Shown: positions 42,918 to 58,577, counted from the first letter of the stretch. The stretch: 64,000 bases of DNA from Actinomyces sp. oral taxon 171 str. F0337 (GCF_005696555.1 NZ_CP040005.1:930001-994000), one strand, 5' to 3'. Made by a program: numbers and translations. Notes: generated by a model from the letters alone, not told the origin.

Positions 42918-44741
42918 TCAGTAGTGGCTCTGAACCACCGTGTTCGTGTCGAGCCAGTTGTAGAGCCACTGCGCCTCGGGGACCGGCATGTTGATGCAGC
43001 CGTGGGAACCGGAGTACCCGAAGCTGGAGCGCCACCCCGCGCCGTGGAAGGCGAAGCTCTCATAGAAGTAGCTCACCCACGGGACGTTTTCCGCAACGTA
43101 CTCATCGCCATTGGGCTCCAGACCACGCATCGTCTGGGACTCGTACTGCAGGTAGACCTTGTAGGTGCCGGTGACTGTCGGAGTCGCGGCTCCGCCGTCG
43201 ACGATGGAGACCGGGCCGTGCACGACGGTTGCCCCCTCGTAGGCGGTCACCGTCTTGTTCGACAGGTTGAGGTCGACCCACTTCTCACCCGGAGCGGCCT
43301 GGTAGGGCAGCTTCTCCGCGCCATTGGCGATGGTGCGGTCCTTCCACTCCGCCTTGACCGTTGTGGCCTCGAAGGAACCGGAGTAGGCCTTGCTGCTGCC
43401 CAGGGACTGCGTGATCGAGGTGGCCACCGCATCGGCGTTGTTGACGGTCTTGCCGTCCTTGGCCTCCGTCGGGGTGGAGACCACCTGACCGTTGGCATTG
43501 ACGTTGCGCTGACCGGTGACGGGATCGGAGCTGGCCTCCTCGGCCTGTGTCTTCACCCATTGGGAAACCTTTGAGGAGTCCACGGCGATGGTCGGGGCGG
43601 CGTCGGACGAGTTCGTCACCGTGATCCACGAGGCCTTGTCCGTGCTCTCCGCCGTGTAGGAGTCCTCACCCATGGTGACGGTGACGTCCTGGGAGACCCA
43701 GTTGTTGGCCTTGTCGGCAACCTTCTGGGCGTCGGAGTCGGAGACCTTCGGGTCGGCACTCGTGATCGTCAAAGAGATCGATGACGAGTCCAGGGACGTA
43801 GCGGCCTTTTGCGCAGCCTGAGTCAGGGCCTCTGCGTCCAGTGAGGAGCCCTTGGACGAGCTGGTGGTGGTGAAGGTGGTGCCGTCCTCGCCGAGAACCA
43901 CGGTGGCGTTGCGCGCCTTGGCACGGTCCTCAGGGATCAGAGAGGTGGCATAGCTGCTCACCTTGGTCTTGTCGGTGGTGGTGACCACCGGGATCTCACC
44001 CTTGGAGACCAGAGCGTGGAGCTTCTCACTGAGTGTGTCGCCTCGAGCCATGACGGCATCGGCGGTGGCCTGGGCATCCACGGTGGTTCCCAGGTCTGCG
44101 AGGGTGGCGCTGGCGGTGACGTCCCCGGAGATGTCGACCTTGGTGCTCTTCGTACGCTCCTCAATGGCGGCCACCACCTCCTCCCGGCTCTTGCCGGAGA
44201 CGTCGGTGCCGGCCACGGTGGTCCCCGGGACGGCCCGGCCGTCGTAGTGCGCGGCGTAGGCGTAGCCTCCGGCGCCGACGACGCCCAGCAGGAGGAGCGC
44301 GGCGGCCGCGACCCCCAGGGGCCAACGGCGACGACGCCGGTGCTCGTCCTGGGACGACTCTGCACCGGGGTGCGTGGCTGCTGGGAAGGTGGCAGGAGTC
44401 AGCACGGCTGCGGCGGGATGGCCGGTCCTATTAGCGCCTTCAGCACTGACGATGCCCTCAGTGCTCGGCTGATCGTCCGACTGGGTGCTGCTGCCGGGCT
44501 CGGAGGTCGGGGTCGGGACGACCGCCTCAATCTCCTCGGTGCTGCCCTGTTCCGCGTTCGTATCGCTTGAGGCGGTGCTGGCGGAATGCGCATACGGTGC
44601 CGTGGTGCTCGCAGCCGTCTGGAAGACGGACTGACGACGCACGCCTTCGGGCTGTCCGTAGGGCGTGCTGAGCACAGTGGTATCGCTCTGTGAGGCTTCT
44701 CCCTGGTGCTTTACACCAGTGGGGGAAGTGTTGCTGCTCAT
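42918..44741 (-). CDS. L,D-transpeptidase (YkuD) with VanW-type peptidoglycan-binding repeats
   Basis: A 607-residue membrane-anchored enzyme that should form 3-3 cross-links in peptidoglycan or attach proteins to it. A cytoplasmic Ser/Thr-rich N-terminus (1-133) leads into RRRRR and one membrane segment (141-161). Two PG-binding-4 domains follow (about 170-470; KSREEVVAAIEERTK). The YkuD domain ends the protein, with the catalytic motif YSGSHGCINMPV and the preceding His in ESFAFHGAGW. The ATG at 44741 was chosen because upstream codons lack coding character. It faces ligA; upstream DNA (44742-45150) carries no gene I can support. Confidence 0.93.
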   Translation of the reverse strand: MSSNTSPTGVKHQGEASQSDTTVLSTPYGQPEGVRRQSVFQTAASTTAPYAHSASTASSDTNAEQGSTEEIEAVVPTPTSEPGSSTQSDDQPSTEGIVSAEGANRTGHPAAAVLTPATFPAATHPGAESSQDEHRRRRRWPLGVAAAALLLLGVVGAGGYAYAAHYDGRAVPGTTVAGTDVSGKSREEVVAAIEERTKSTKVDISGDVTASATLADLGTTVDAQATADAVMARGDTLSEKLHALVSKGEIPVVTTTDKTKVSSYATSLIPEDRAKARNATVVLGEDGTTFTTTSSSKGSSLDAEALTQAAQKAATSLDSSSISLTITSADPKVSDSDAQKVADKANNWVSQDVTVTMGEDSYTAESTDKASWITVTNSSDAAPTIAVDSSKVSQWVKTQAEEASSDPVTGQRNVNANGQVVSTPTEAKDGKTVNNADAVATSITQSLGSSKAYSGSFEATTVKAEWKDRTIANGAEKLPYQAAPGEKWVDLNLSNKTVTAYEGATVVHGPVSIVDGGAATPTVTGTYKVYLQYESQTMRGLEPNGDEYVAENVPWVSYFYESFAFHGAGWRSSFGYSGSHGCINMPVPEAQWLYNWLDTNTVVQSHY

Positions 44742-45151
44742 GCATCCTCGTCCCTCGGCCACCTGCCCCGCGCGGGGGAGGAACATGGCCGAATCCAGTG
44801 GTCCATCCGACCTCCGGCGGTCCAACATCCTGGATCTGGATGGAGGTCTGATCCAAGGGCTGTTCCTTGGCCCGACCTGCGTCAACGTGACAGTGACGTT
44901 GCCGGCGGGTCGGTCCTCGCCCTGGTGATCACCATGACATCCGTCAAACGAGACGATGTCAATCATCCTCGAGGATGAGCCTCTGTGAGATCGCGCGAAT
45001 CCTGTATCAGTTTCGTTTCGCTGGGCCCCGGAGCCTCGGCACCCACGTTCCGCCTGCGGCGACAGGGGCGTCGATCGGTGCCTGTTCTCAGTGTCGATCC
45101 CGCTGCGACGTGATGTCGACGTGATGTGGCTGCAGCCCGGCTCGGCCCGGC
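44742..45151. other. Non-coding gap between the L,D-transpeptidase and gatC genes
   Basis: About 410 bases between two divergent genes. It should hold the transpeptidase promoter and leader and the gatC promoter. Codon patterns in the reading frames that cross it do not look coding, and no repeat or RNA gene was recognised. Confidence 0.5.
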
Positions 45152-45157
45152 TAGACT
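45152..45157 (+). promoter_or_regulatory. -10 hexamer TAGACT of gatCAB (leaderless start)
   Basis: TAGACT ends seven bases before the gatC ATG, with no ribosome-binding site between. Confidence 0.5.
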
Positions 45158-45164
45158 CCACACC

Positions 45165-45470
45165 ATGTCTGCTATTTCCACTGATGAGGTCGCACGGGTT
45201 GCGGCGCTGGCTCGGGTCGCCCTGAGCGATGAGGAGGTGACGCGCCTGGCCGGGGAGCTGGACGCGGTCGCCTCCTCCTTCGCCCGGGTCACGAGTGTGG
45301 TCACGCCCGACCTGCCGGCGACCTCCCACCCCGTGCCCCTGACCAACGTGCTGCGTGAGGATGTTCCGGCCCCCACGCTCGACGTCGACGAGCTCCTGGC
45401 CGGAGCGCCGGCCTGTGAGGACTCCATGTTCCTCGTGCCGCAGATCCTGGGGGAGGACTCCGCCTCATGA
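45165..45470 (+). CDS. gatC: Aspartyl/glutamyl-tRNA amidotransferase subunit C
   Basis: A 101-residue subunit that wraps and stabilises GatA. The pattern [22 protein letters not shown], then [12 protein letters not shown] and LREDVPAP is typical. GatCAB converts Glu-tRNA(Gln) and/or Asp-tRNA(Asn) to the amide form in organisms lacking GlnRS or AsnRS. It leads a three-gene operon with 4-base overlaps and a leaderless-type start. Confidence 0.95.
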   Translation: MSAISTDEVARVAALARVALSDEEVTRLAGELDAVASSFARVTSVVTPDLPATSHPVPLTNVLREDVPAPTLDVDELLAGAPACEDSMFLVPQILGEDSAS

Positions 45471-47008
45471 GCACTCACCGCACCACCGGACTGTCCGGCC
45501 TCACCAGGAGCAGCGCTGCGGAGCAGGCTGCGGCCTTGGCAGCGGGGGAGGTCTCCTCGCGCGAGCTCACCCAGGCCCATCTCGACCGCATCGCCGCCGT
45601 CGACGGTGCCATCGGAGCCTTCCTCAACGTCGATGCCGAGCGCGCCCTGAGCCAGGCCGACGCCGCCGACGCCGCCCGCAAGGAGGGCCAGGCGGCCAGT
45701 GAGCTGACCGGTGTGCCGGTGGCCGTCAAGGACCTCATCGTCACCCGTGGTCAGGTCACGACCGCCGCCTCACGGATGCTCGAGGGGTGGGTGCCGCCCT
45801 ACGACGCCACTCTCGTGCGCAACCTGCGCGCCGCCCGCACCCCGATCCTGGGCAAGACCAATCTCGACGAGTTCGCCATGGGGGGGTCCACCGAGCACTC
45901 GGCCTTCGGGCGCACCGCCAACCCCTGGGACCTCGGGCGCATTCCCGGAGGATCCTCCGGCGGCTCGGCGGCAGCCGTCGGCGCCTACGAGGCCCCCGTG
46001 GCCGTCGGCACCGACACCGGAGGCTCGATCCGCCAGCCCGCGGCCGTCACCGGCACAGTCGGCGTCAAGCCGACCTACGGCACGGTCTCGCGCTTCGGCG
46101 TCATCGCCATGGCCTCCTCCCTCGACACGCCCGGCCCCATGGCCCGCACAGTGCTGGACACCGCTCTCCTGCATGACGTCATCGCCTCCCACGACCCGCT
46201 GGACTCGACGTCGCTGCCGGACGCGCCGCGCGGCATGGCCGCCGTGGTTCGGGCCGCGCAGGAGGGGCGGGACCTGAGCGGCCTGCGGGTCGGCGTCATC
46301 TCCGAGCTCGACGGCGGTGAGGGCTACCACGACGGCGTCGTGGCCTCCTTCCACGCCGCCCTGGAGCTGCTCGAGGCGGCGGGCGCGCAGGTGGAGACCG
46401 TCTCCCTGCCGCATCTGGAGTACGCGCTGGACGCCTACTACCTCATCATGCCCGCCGAGGCATCCTCCAACCTGGCCCGCTACGACGGGATGCGTTACGG
46501 CCTGCGGGTCGAGCCGACGTCGGGACCCGTCACCGCAGAGACCGTCATGGCGGCCACCCGCGGGGCGGGCTTCGGTGACGAGGTCAAGCGCCGCATCATC
46601 CTGGGAACGCACGTGCTGTCGGCCGGCTACTACGACGCCTACTACGGCTCGGCCCAGAAGGTGCGCACTCTCGTGCAGCGCGACTTCGCCGCCGCCTGGG
46701 ACAAGGCGGACATCCTCGTGTCGCCCACCGCTCCGGTGACGGCCTACCGCTTCGGGGAGAAGGACGACCCGCTGGCGATGTACAAGCTGGACGTGACCAC
46801 GATCCCGGCCAACCTCGCGGGGGTGCCCGGTATAAGCCTGCCCTCGGGCCTGAGCGATGACGGGCTTCCGGTGGGCTTCCAGATCCTGGCGCCGCAGAGG
46901 GCCGATGACCGCCTGTACCGCGTGGGTGCCGTCCTGGAGGCCGCGCTGGAGGAGACATGGGGGGCGCCGCTGCTGTCGCGTGCGCCCGAGCTGGAGGAGA
47001 CACGATGA
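45467..47008 (+). CDS. gatA: Aspartyl/glutamyl-tRNA amidotransferase subunit A
   Basis: A 513-residue amidase that releases ammonia from glutamine for tRNA amidation. The Ser-cisSer-Lys triad of the amidase family is visible: Lys in [10 protein letters not shown] and the serines in [11 protein letters not shown] and [13 protein letters not shown]. Length is normal for the family. The ATG overlaps the gatC stop by four bases and its own stop overlaps the gatB start. Confidence 0.97.
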   Translation: MSTHRTTGLSGLTRSSAAEQAAALAAGEVSSRELTQAHLDRIAAVDGAIGAFLNVDAERALSQADAADAARKEGQAASELTGVPVAVKDLIVTRGQVTTAASRMLEGWVPPYDATLVRNLRAARTPILGKTNLDEFAMGGSTEHSAFGRTANPWDLGRIPGGSSGGSAAAVGAYEAPVAVGTDTGGSIRQPAAVTGTVGVKPTYGTVSRFGVIAMASSLDTPGPMARTVLDTALLHDVIASHDPLDSTSLPDAPRGMAAVVRAAQEGRDLSGLRVGVISELDGGEGYHDGVVASFHAALELLEAAGAQVETVSLPHLEYALDAYYLIMPAEASSNLARYDGMRYGLRVEPTSGPVTAETVMAATRGAGFGDEVKRRIILGTHVLSAGYYDAYYGSAQKVRTLVQRDFAAAWDKADILVSPTAPVTAYRFGEKDDPLAMYKLDVTTIPANLAGVPGISLPSGLSDDGLPVGFQILAPQRADDRLYRVGAVLEAALEETWGAPLLSRAPELEETR

Positions 47009-48501
47009 GTGACACGCTGATGGACTTCGACGAGGCCGTTCGCCGCTACGACCCGGTCCTGGGACTCGAGGTGCACGTCGAGCTGGGGACCGCCACCAAG
47101 ATGTTCGACGCCGCCCCCAACGTCTTCGGCGCTCAGCCCAACACGATGGTGACCCCCACGTCGGTGGGGCTGCCCGGTGCGCTGCCGGTGGTCAATGGCC
47201 GTGGAGTGGAGTACGCCATCCGCATCGGCCTGGCTCTGGGCTGCGAGATCGCAGAGTCCTGCCGTTTCGCCCGGAAGAACTACTTCTACCCGGACCTGGC
47301 CAAGGACTTCCAGACCTCCCAGTCGGATGAGCCCATCGCCTACGACGGCGCCCTGGAGATCGAGATGGAGGACGGCTCCTTCTTCACCATCCCGATCGAG
47401 AGGGCCCACATGGAGGAGGACGCCGGCAAGAACACCCACATCGGAGGTGCCGACGGCCGTATCGAGGGCGCCAGCCACTCCCTGGTGGACTACAACCGCG
47501 CCGGCGTGCCGCTGGTGGAGATCGTCACCCGCCCCATCGAGGGGGCCGGCGCCAGGGCGCCTCAGGTCGCCGCCGCCTACGTGCGCACGCTGCGCGACAT
47601 CTTCCGCGCCCTGGGGGTCTCCGAGGCGCGGATGGAGCGCGGCAACGTGCGCGCCGACGTCAACGTCTCCCTGCGCGAGTCGCCCGACGCGCCGCTGGGC
47701 ACCCGCACCGAGACGAAGAACGTCAACACCTTCCGTGGGATCGAGCAGGTCGTCCGCTACGAGATCCAGCGTCAGGCCGCCATCCTGGCCGCCGGGGGAG
47801 AGGTGCTTCAGGAGACCCGTCACGGCCAGGCCGACGGCACCACTCGTGCCGGTCGCGTCAAGTCCGACGCCGACGACTACCGCTACTTCCCCGAGCCGGA
47901 CCTCGTGCCGGTGGCGCCCAGCCGCGAGTGGGTCGAGGAGATCCGTGCGGGCCTGCCTGAGATGCCGGCGGCCAAGCGTCGTCGCCTCAAGGCCGAGTGG
48001 GGCCTGAGCGACACCGAGATGCGCGATGTCGTCAACGCCGAAGCGCTTGAGCTCATCGAGGCCACCGCGGCAGCAGGAATCACCGGTCAGGCCGCCCGTA
48101 AGTGGTGGATGGGTGAGCTCTCCCGCAGGGCCAAGGAGCAGGAGACCGCCCTGGAGGACATGGCCGTCACGCCCGAGCAGATCGCTGAGCTGCAGGGGCT
48201 GGTGGACTCCGGGCGTTTGACCGACAAGCTGGCCCGCCAGGTTCTCGAAGGGGTTCTGGCCGGAGAGGGAGATCCTGAGGCCGTGGCCGCCGCTCGCGGG
48301 CTCGAGGTCGTCTCCGACGACTCCGCGCTGCTGGCCGCCGTGGACGAGGCCCTGGCCGCCAACCCGGACGTGGCTGACAAGATCCGTGGCGGTAAGGTCC
48401 AGGCGGCCGGCGCCATTGTCGGTGCTGTCATGAAGGCGACCCGCGGCCAGGCCGACGCCAAGCGCGTGCGCGAGCTCGTCATGGAGCGCGTGCAGGGCTG
48501 A
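47005..48501 (+). CDS. gatB: Aspartyl/glutamyl-tRNA amidotransferase subunit B
   Basis: A 498-residue kinase/transamidase subunit that activates the mischarged tRNA's carboxyl group with ATP. The GatB signature [15 protein letters not shown] begins the protein; [17 protein letters not shown], the ligand-rich [14 protein letters not shown] and the C-terminal YqeY-like tRNA-binding tail are present. The ATG at 47005 overlaps gatA by four bases. A strong hairpin ends the operon. Confidence 0.97.
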   Translation: MSDTLMDFDEAVRRYDPVLGLEVHVELGTATKMFDAAPNVFGAQPNTMVTPTSVGLPGALPVVNGRGVEYAIRIGLALGCEIAESCRFARKNYFYPDLAKDFQTSQSDEPIAYDGALEIEMEDGSFFTIPIERAHMEEDAGKNTHIGGADGRIEGASHSLVDYNRAGVPLVEIVTRPIEGAGARAPQVAAAYVRTLRDIFRALGVSEARMERGNVRADVNVSLRESPDAPLGTRTETKNVNTFRGIEQVVRYEIQRQAAILAAGGEVLQETRHGQADGTTRAGRVKSDADDYRYFPEPDLVPVAPSREWVEEIRAGLPEMPAAKRRRLKAEWGLSDTEMRDVVNAEALELIEATAAAGITGQAARKWWMGELSRRAKEQETALEDMAVTPEQIAELQGLVDSGRLTDKLARQVLEGVLAGEGDPEAVAAARGLEVVSDDSALLAAVDEALAANPDVADKIRGGKVQAAGAIVGAVMKATRGQADAKRVRELVMERVQG

Positions 48502-48576
48502 GGCGGGTCTCGCGACTCGTCGACCGAGGCCTCCTTTCCTCTCACCGCCGTCTCCTCGTCGTGAGGGCGACTCTGA

Positions 48577-48628
48577 ACGGTCCGCCCCGTGATCATTGGC
48601 ATCATGCAGTGGTCACGGGGCGGACCGT
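48577..48628 (+). terminator. Hairpin after gatB
   Basis: ACGGTCCGCCCCGTGA and its exact complement form a 16-base stem with a 20-base loop. No U-tract follows. Confidence 0.75.
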
Positions 48629-48809
48629 CCGCTGCCGGCGGCTCACGTCGGTGAGGATGCGCTTCTGTGCAGGGTGAGATTGCTTGCGAAAGCCGCTTAG
48701 AGTCTCAGTATCCGGTCACAATAGGACCGTCATCCGAGTGGCAGGTGGTCGGTGGGAGATAGGCTCGGAGTATCGACGTTAAGTCCCGCCCATCCCACGA
48801 GGAGTGCCC

Positions 48810-50198
48810 ATGGTTCAGCCCAGTCCCAGTTACACCGTCGCCCTGTACCTCGAGGTGCCCGCCTCCCAGAAGGCGGTAGCCCGTCTGGTCGACACTGCCA
48901 CTGCGACTGGCGCCATCGTCACCGGCGTCGACGTGGCCGACGCCGATGGCGACAAGCTCACCGTCAACCTCACCGCCGACACCCGCGACTCCAAGCACCG
49001 CAACGAGCTGGTCGCCACGCTCGAGGAGATCGACGGCGTCGTCGTTCGCAATGTCGGTGACTCGACCTTCCTGACCCATGTTGGCGGCAAGATCGAGGTG
49101 GCCGGCAAGTACCCGATCCACAACCGTCGTGACCTGGCCCGCGTCTACACCCCCGGAGTGGCCCGTGTCTGCAAGGCCATCTACGACCACCCCGAGCGCG
49201 CCCGGATGCTCACCATCAAGAAGAACACCGTCGCCGTCGTCACTGACGGAACCGCGGTTCTGGGGATGGGGGACATCGGCCCGTCCGCCGCCATGCCCGT
49301 CATGGAGGGCAAGGCCGTTCTGTTCAAGCAGTTCGGCAATGTGGACGCCTGGCCGGTAGCTCTGGACACGAAGGACCCCGAGGAGATCATCTCCATCGTC
49401 AAGGCGATCGCCCCGGCCTACGGCGGCATCAACCTGGAGGACATCGCCGCCCCCAAGTGCTTCGACATCGAGGCCCGCTTGCGCGAGGAGCTCGATATCC
49501 CCGTCTTCCACGACGACCAGCACGGCACCGCCATCGTGACCCTGGCGGCCCTCATCAATGCGCTGAAGATCGTGGACAAGCGGATCGAGGACGTGCGCAT
49601 CGTCCTGTCCGGCGTCGGTGCCGCCGGTAGCGCCATCGCCAAGCTGCTCATGGCGCACGGCGCCACTGACATCGTCGGGTACGGGCGCTCTGGGGCCCTG
49701 TCCGCGACGAACACCGAGGGGATGAACGAGCACCGCAAGTGGCTCGCGGAGAACACCAACCCGCGCCAGGTGACGGGGTCCCTCAAGGAAGGCCTCAAGG
49801 GCGCTGACGTCTTCATCGGCGTCTCGTCAGGCAACCTGCTCGAGCCCGAGGACCTGCAGGCCATGAACGACGGCGCCATCGTCTTCGCCATGGCCAACCC
49901 GGTCCCCGAGGTCGACCCGATCCGTGCCGCCGACCACGCCGCTGTTGTGGCGACCGGGCGCTCGGACTTCCCCAACCAGATCAACAATGTGCTGGCCTTC
50001 CCCGGGCTCTTCCGCGGCCTGCTGGACACTGGGATCACCGACATCTCGACCGAGCTGCTGAGAGCCGCGTCCACCGGCATCGCGTCGGTGATCGCCGACG
50101 ATGAGATCAGCCCTGTGTACATCATCCCCGGCGCCTTCGACACTCGGGTCGCCGATGCTGTGGCCAAGGCGGTCCGCAAGTTCGCCGAAGCGGAGTGA
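48810..50198 (+). CDS. NAD(P)-dependent malic enzyme with N-terminal ACT domain
   Basis: A 462-residue enzyme converting malate to pyruvate and carbon dioxide. Residues 1-75 form an ACT-like domain ([22 protein letters not shown]), which in actinobacterial and some Firmicutes enzymes may bind an amino acid effector. The malic N-domain has [12 protein letters not shown] and the catalytic [22 protein letters not shown]; the metal site is [12 protein letters not shown], then [11 protein letters not shown]; the Rossmann motif is [18 protein letters not shown] or NADP preference is not clear. ACGAGGAG marks the start at 48810. The enzyme supplies pyruvate, which the IlvBN enzymes encoded at 60729 also use. 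Confidence 0.95.
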   Translation: MVQPSPSYTVALYLEVPASQKAVARLVDTATATGAIVTGVDVADADGDKLTVNLTADTRDSKHRNELVATLEEIDGVVVRNVGDSTFLTHVGGKIEVAGKYPIHNRRDLARVYTPGVARVCKAIYDHPERARMLTIKKNTVAVVTDGTAVLGMGDIGPSAAMPVMEGKAVLFKQFGNVDAWPVALDTKDPEEIISIVKAIAPAYGGINLEDIAAPKCFDIEARLREELDIPVFHDDQHGTAIVTLAALINALKIVDKRIEDVRIVLSGVGAAGSAIAKLLMAHGATDIVGYGRSGALSATNTEGMNEHRKWLAENTNPRQVTGSLKEGLKGADVFIGVSSGNLLEPEDLQAMNDGAIVFAMANPVPEVDPIRAADHAAVVATGRSDFPNQINNVLAFPGLFRGLLDTGITDISTELLRAASTGIASVIADDEISPVYIIPGAFDTRVADAVAKAVRKFAEAE

Positions 50199-50224
50199 GA
50201 GCCGCACTACGCTTCATGTGACGG

Positions 50225-50269
50225 GGCAAGGGGCGTGAGACACCGGTTAGGTGTCTCACGCCCCTTGCC
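50225..50269. terminator. Long perfect hairpin after the malic enzyme gene
   Basis: A 20-base perfect stem with a GGTTA loop lies between the malic enzyme gene and the convergent doxX-type gene; no U-tract on either side. Confidence 0.88.
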
Positions 50270-50321
50270 GTACTCGATACGTGGCCCGAGCTCGCTCGTC
50301 AGCCAGACGACATCGGTGAGA

Positions 50322-50876
50322 TCAGCGCAGCCAGGAGTCACCAACTAAACGGGACCACCAGGTGCCCAGCCCCAGGGTGTCGCCGGCCCGCGTCAGTGCG
50401 AACAGGACAGTGGACAGGGACAGAACCCAGTGGAGATCGACCAAGGGGTTGGTCGCGGCATTCTCGGTGCCTCCGGTGCCGATGGGCCACAGGGCAAGGT
50501 ACAACGAGACCATGAGTGCTGAAGCAGCGATGGCGCTCACCTTGAGCCCGATGCCCAGCGTCAAGGCAATGCCAACCCCGAGCATTCCGGCCATGAACAG
50601 CCAGTCACCGATCGGGTTGGCCAACAGCTCGAAGGCGCTCCCGAAGGGGCTGTTGACCGCCACGCCCTTGATGAAGCCCTGGGCGGGCTGACCGCCGTTG
50701 ATCCAGGCCATCTGACGAGGTGTGGAGAATCCGAGGCCGAAGGTCTTGTCCAAGAAGGTCCACAGGAAGAAGAAACCGACGACGATCCGCATGATGGCCA
50801 GCACGATGCGAGCCGATGGTCTTGTCACGACATCGGATCCGGAACGAGGGCGGGCGCCACGGGTGGAAGCAGGCAC
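50322..50876 (-). CDS. DoxX-family membrane protein
   Basis: A 184-residue protein with about four membrane helices of the DoxX/DUF417-like group: RIVVGFFFLWTFLDKTFGLGFSTP, then GDWLFMAGMLGVGIALTLGIGLKV. Members are linked to oxidative stress or to thiosulfate/quinone handling, but the role here is unknown. The GTG at 50876 has AAGGAG ten bases upstream. It converges on the malic enzyme gene. Confidence 0.85.
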   Translation of the reverse strand: MPASTRGARPRSGSDVVTRPSARIVLAIMRIVVGFFFLWTFLDKTFGLGFSTPRQMAWINGGQPAQGFIKGVAVNSPFGSAFELLANPIGDWLFMAGMLGVGIALTLGIGLKVSAIAASALMVSLYLALWPIGTGGTENAATNPLVDLHWVLSLSTVLFALTRAGDTLGLGTWWSRLVGDSWLR

Positions 50877-50923
50877 GGCATGTGCTCCTTGATGGTCACT
50901 GGAGGCCGACTCCGGACACCAGA

Positions 50924-50941
50924 CAGTTGAACAGTAAACTG
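50924..50941. promoter_or_regulatory. Inverted repeat upstream of the doxX-type gene
   Basis: CAGTT and AACTG arms surround an 8-base spacer, 48 bases before the GTG start, within an AT-rich patch. It could be an operator; arms are short. Confidence 0.3.
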
Positions 50942-51080
50942 ATTTGTCGATACTAGTCTGCCAGGCCGTTCGGTGGATACCGATGGACGGCGGGGATCCA
51001 CCGCTGTACACCCAGGTGCTCTGCGAAAGTGTTGGAATGACGACGAAAAACTAGTGTGTCCTGGATCATGGAATCCTGGT

Positions 51081-51111
51081 TTGACGTGCGTGGGGTGGGC
51101 CTGCCTAAAGT
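51081..51111 (+). promoter_or_regulatory. rrn promoter P1
   Basis: TTGACG (51081-51086) and TAAAGT (51106-51111) with a 19-base spacer. It lies upstream of a second promoter with the same -35 hexamer, about 425 bases before the 16S gene. Confidence 0.45.
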
Positions 51112-51213
51112 ACAGCCCGCTGCCGAACGGGCTGAGTCTGACGACTGGTCGTCGGTGGCGGACGTGCTGCAGCAGAACGTCGTTCGGTGTGACCGAGAGC
51201 AATGCTCTTAAGG

Positions 51214-51243
51214 TTGACGTCGAGCCGGCAAATGTTCTAGAGT
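51214..51243 (+). promoter_or_regulatory. rrn promoter P2
   Basis: TTGACG (51214-51219) and TAGAGT (51238-51243) with an 18-base spacer, the common form of actinobacterial rRNA promoters. Transcription would begin near 51250, leaving a leader of about 285 bases. Confidence 0.65.
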
Positions 51244-51249
51244 AGCCGA

Positions 51250-51534
51250 GTTGCTCGCCAGAGCAAAGGTGAAGTCGGGAGACTTGATCAAGATCTGGCT
51301 GGGTGTGTTGTTTGAGAACTCGATAGTGTGTCATGTTTTTTATGCCATGGTCCCTTGGGGCTGCGCATGGTTGTGTGTGGTTTTTTGGGGCTTGTTTTGT
51401 TTTGGTTTGCCTGGTCCTGCTTTTTTGTTGTGGGGTTGGGTTGGGCCTGGTCTGGTTTTCTGGACTGTTGTTCTGACTGTTGCTCTGGCTTGGCTTCATG
51501 CTTTGTTGTGTGGGGTTGGTTGGGGTTTGTTGGT
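51250..51534 (+). other. 16S leader with antitermination-type box
   Basis: The leader contains GTTTGAGAACTCGATAGTGTG (51309-51329), closely like the conserved element before actinobacterial 16S genes that is linked to antitermination or processing. From about 51330 to 51540 the RNA-like strand is almost purely G and T with few C or A bases, so it can form little Watson-Crick structure. No protein gene is supported. Confidence 0.55.
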
Positions 51535-56696
<5,162 letters not shown>

Positions 56697-56907
56697 ACAC
56701 CCCTCAACACCACACACCTAGCGTGCGTGAGAATGCCGGGGGTGAGCGATACAGCATGCGCAAGGCGTCCACTATACGGTCCACACCCAACCCAACCACA
56801 CACAAGCACACACACGCAGCGTGTGGTCAGCGGGCAGCCCAGGCAACCAGATAATCGAATAACCGTCACCACAATCAAGACGGCCCACGCACTGCCCGTA
56901 CAGTCGT
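56697..56907 (+). other. 23S-5S spacer
   Basis: About 210 bases, rich in A and C at the start (ACAAACAACAACACC), the complement of the GT run before 23S. No tRNA gene is present. Confidence 0.6.
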
Positions 56908-57024
56908 CTCGGTGGTCACAGCGACAGGGAAACGCCCGGCACCCATCCCGAACCCGGAAGCTAAGCCTGACAGCGCCGATGGTACTGCACCCGCCAGGGT
57001 GCGGGAGAGTAGGACACCACCGAG
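56908..57024 (+). rRNA. rrf: 5S ribosomal RNA
   Basis: 117 bases closed by CTCGGTGGT and ACCACCGAG, which pair over nine bases as helix I. Internal landmarks are CCGAACCCGGAAGCTAAG and GGTACTGC. It is the last gene of the rrn operon. Confidence 0.93.
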
Positions 57025-57039
57025 CACACACCACACAGC

Positions 57040-57076
57040 TGGCCCGGGAACCGCCAACAACAGCGGCCCCGGGCCA
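57040..57076 (+). terminator. Probable rrn terminator
   Basis: TGGCCCGGG and its complement form a 9-base GC-rich stem 15 bases after the 5S gene. There is no U-tract, as with the other terminators here. Confidence 0.6.
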
Positions 57077-57184
57077 ACTGCTCTACACACCCACAAACAA
57101 AACCACCACCCACAAACAACAGAAGCCGGGTTGGATCCAGGACCGATCTGACATCGGGGTACGAAACGGTGCACCATTGTCTCC

Positions 57185-58561
57185 GTGACTCACACCGACC
57201 TCCCCTCGACCCAATCGGGCAGTCATGAGCCGAGTCTCGATGCTGATCGGCTCATGCAACAGTCCGACGTCGTACTGCACCTGGGGCGTCTCATGCTCGC
57301 CGCCGGCGCCGGCTCCTACCGCATCAAGTCCTCTATGGCCAGGGCCGCCTCCGCCGTGGGGCTCGACCGCCACGAGGCGACCGTGACGATGACGGAGATC
57401 GTCACCTCCTCCTACGTCGGCAACCGTTTCCGTACCGAGGCCTGCGAAGTGCGTCGTGTCGGTGTCAACGTTGCTCGGTTGGAGGCACTGCGCAGGATCG
57501 TCCACGATCTGCGCGCGCACGAGACTGTCGAGCACCTCGAGGCCAAGCTTGAGCAGGTCGAGCAGATGCACGCCCGCTACAACGCCTTTGCCAATGCCGC
57601 TGCCTCGGGCGTCGCCTGCGCAGGATTCTGCTTCCTCAACAAGGGCGGCTGGACCGAGTGCCTGACGGTGCTCGTCGCGGCATTCCTGGGACAGTTCATC
57701 CGCCGGCAGATGCTTGAGCGCCACTACCAGCACTTCTTCACCTGGCTCGTGTGCGGAGTCTCGGCCTCCGGTACGTACATGGGCATCGTGACTGCACTCG
57801 ACGCAGCAGGTGTGGTGACGGGCAACCACCAGGGTGGCATCATCTCGGCCATCCTTTTCCTCATCCCGGGCTTCCCGATGGTGACCGCCATGCTCGACCT
57901 GTTCCGCCAGGACTTCTCCTCGGCGCTGTCGCGCAGTGCCTACGTGCTCATGGTCATGGCGTCCGCAGGCGTCGCCGTCTGGACAGTGACCTTCATCTTC
58001 CGCTGGGACGTAGCGGCGGCCAGCGGTGCCGAGCTTCATGGTCCGCTGCTGCACGTCCTGCGCTGCTTCTGCTCCTTCATCGCCGCCTACGGATTCGCCA
58101 TGCTGTTCAATGCCGGCACCAAGGCCAGCGCCCTTGCGGCTGTTGTCGGTGCCCTGGCCAATACCGGCAGACTGCTTCTCATCGACGTCTTCCACGTGCC
58201 GTGGCAGCTCGCGGTAGGACTGGCCGCGGTCACGATCGGCTTACTCGCCCAGCTCTTCGTCTCCCGCGCGTCTCTGTCCCGGGTGGCTCTCTCCGTTCCT
58301 GCGGTGGTCATCATGATCCCAGGGGTTCCCTTCTACCGGGCTATTTCCGCGCTCAACACGCTCTCTGTGGACAAGGGGGGAGTCGACGTCGGCGAAGCGG
58401 CCACGAACCTGTTCGAGGTCTTCTTCGTCATCACGGCCATTGGCGTGGGGCTGGCTCTGGCGCGCATCATTACCGACCACAACTGGCGTCACGACGTCGC
58501 CACTTCCGGGCGCATCACGCTGCCTCGTGCTGAAGAAGCTGTGCAGGCTCAGGAGGACTGA
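57185..58561 (+). CDS. ThrE-type threonine/serine exporter (DUF1212/DUF3815 fusion)
   Basis: A 458-residue membrane protein with about ten helices in two halves, as in Corynebacterium ThrE. An amphipathic N-terminal domain (about 30-145, LGRLMLAAGAGSYRIKSSM and EATVTMTEIVTSS) precedes the first membrane bundle (GFPMVTAMLDLFRQDFSSALSR). The second half holds VPAVVIMIPGVPFYRAI. Such proteins export small amino acids with the proton gradient. GTG start, no strong ribosome-binding site. It lies after the rrn operon and converges on the AspT-like gene across a very long hairpin. Confidence 0.88.
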   Translation: MTHTDLPSTQSGSHEPSLDADRLMQQSDVVLHLGRLMLAAGAGSYRIKSSMARAASAVGLDRHEATVTMTEIVTSSYVGNRFRTEACEVRRVGVNVARLEALRRIVHDLRAHETVEHLEAKLEQVEQMHARYNAFANAAASGVACAGFCFLNKGGWTECLTVLVAAFLGQFIRRQMLERHYQHFFTWLVCGVSASGTYMGIVTALDAAGVVTGNHQGGIISAILFLIPGFPMVTAMLDLFRQDFSSALSRSAYVLMVMASAGVAVWTVTFIFRWDVAAASGAELHGPLLHVLRCFCSFIAAYGFAMLFNAGTKASALAAVVGALANTGRLLLIDVFHVPWQLAVGLAAVTIGLLAQLFVSRASLSRVALSVPAVVIMIPGVPFYRAISALNTLSVDKGGVDVGEAATNLFEVFFVITAIGVGLALARIITDHNWRHDVATSGRITLPRAEEAVQAQED

Positions 58562-58577
58562 CTTTCAGCCTGTGCGC

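Noticed and set aside
44742..45329. N-terminal extension of the L,D-transpeptidase
   Set aside because: The added 196 residues are basic and unrelated to any domain and would overlap gatC. The ATG at 44741 has GAGG upstream and fits the Ser/Thr-rich cytoplasmic leader.
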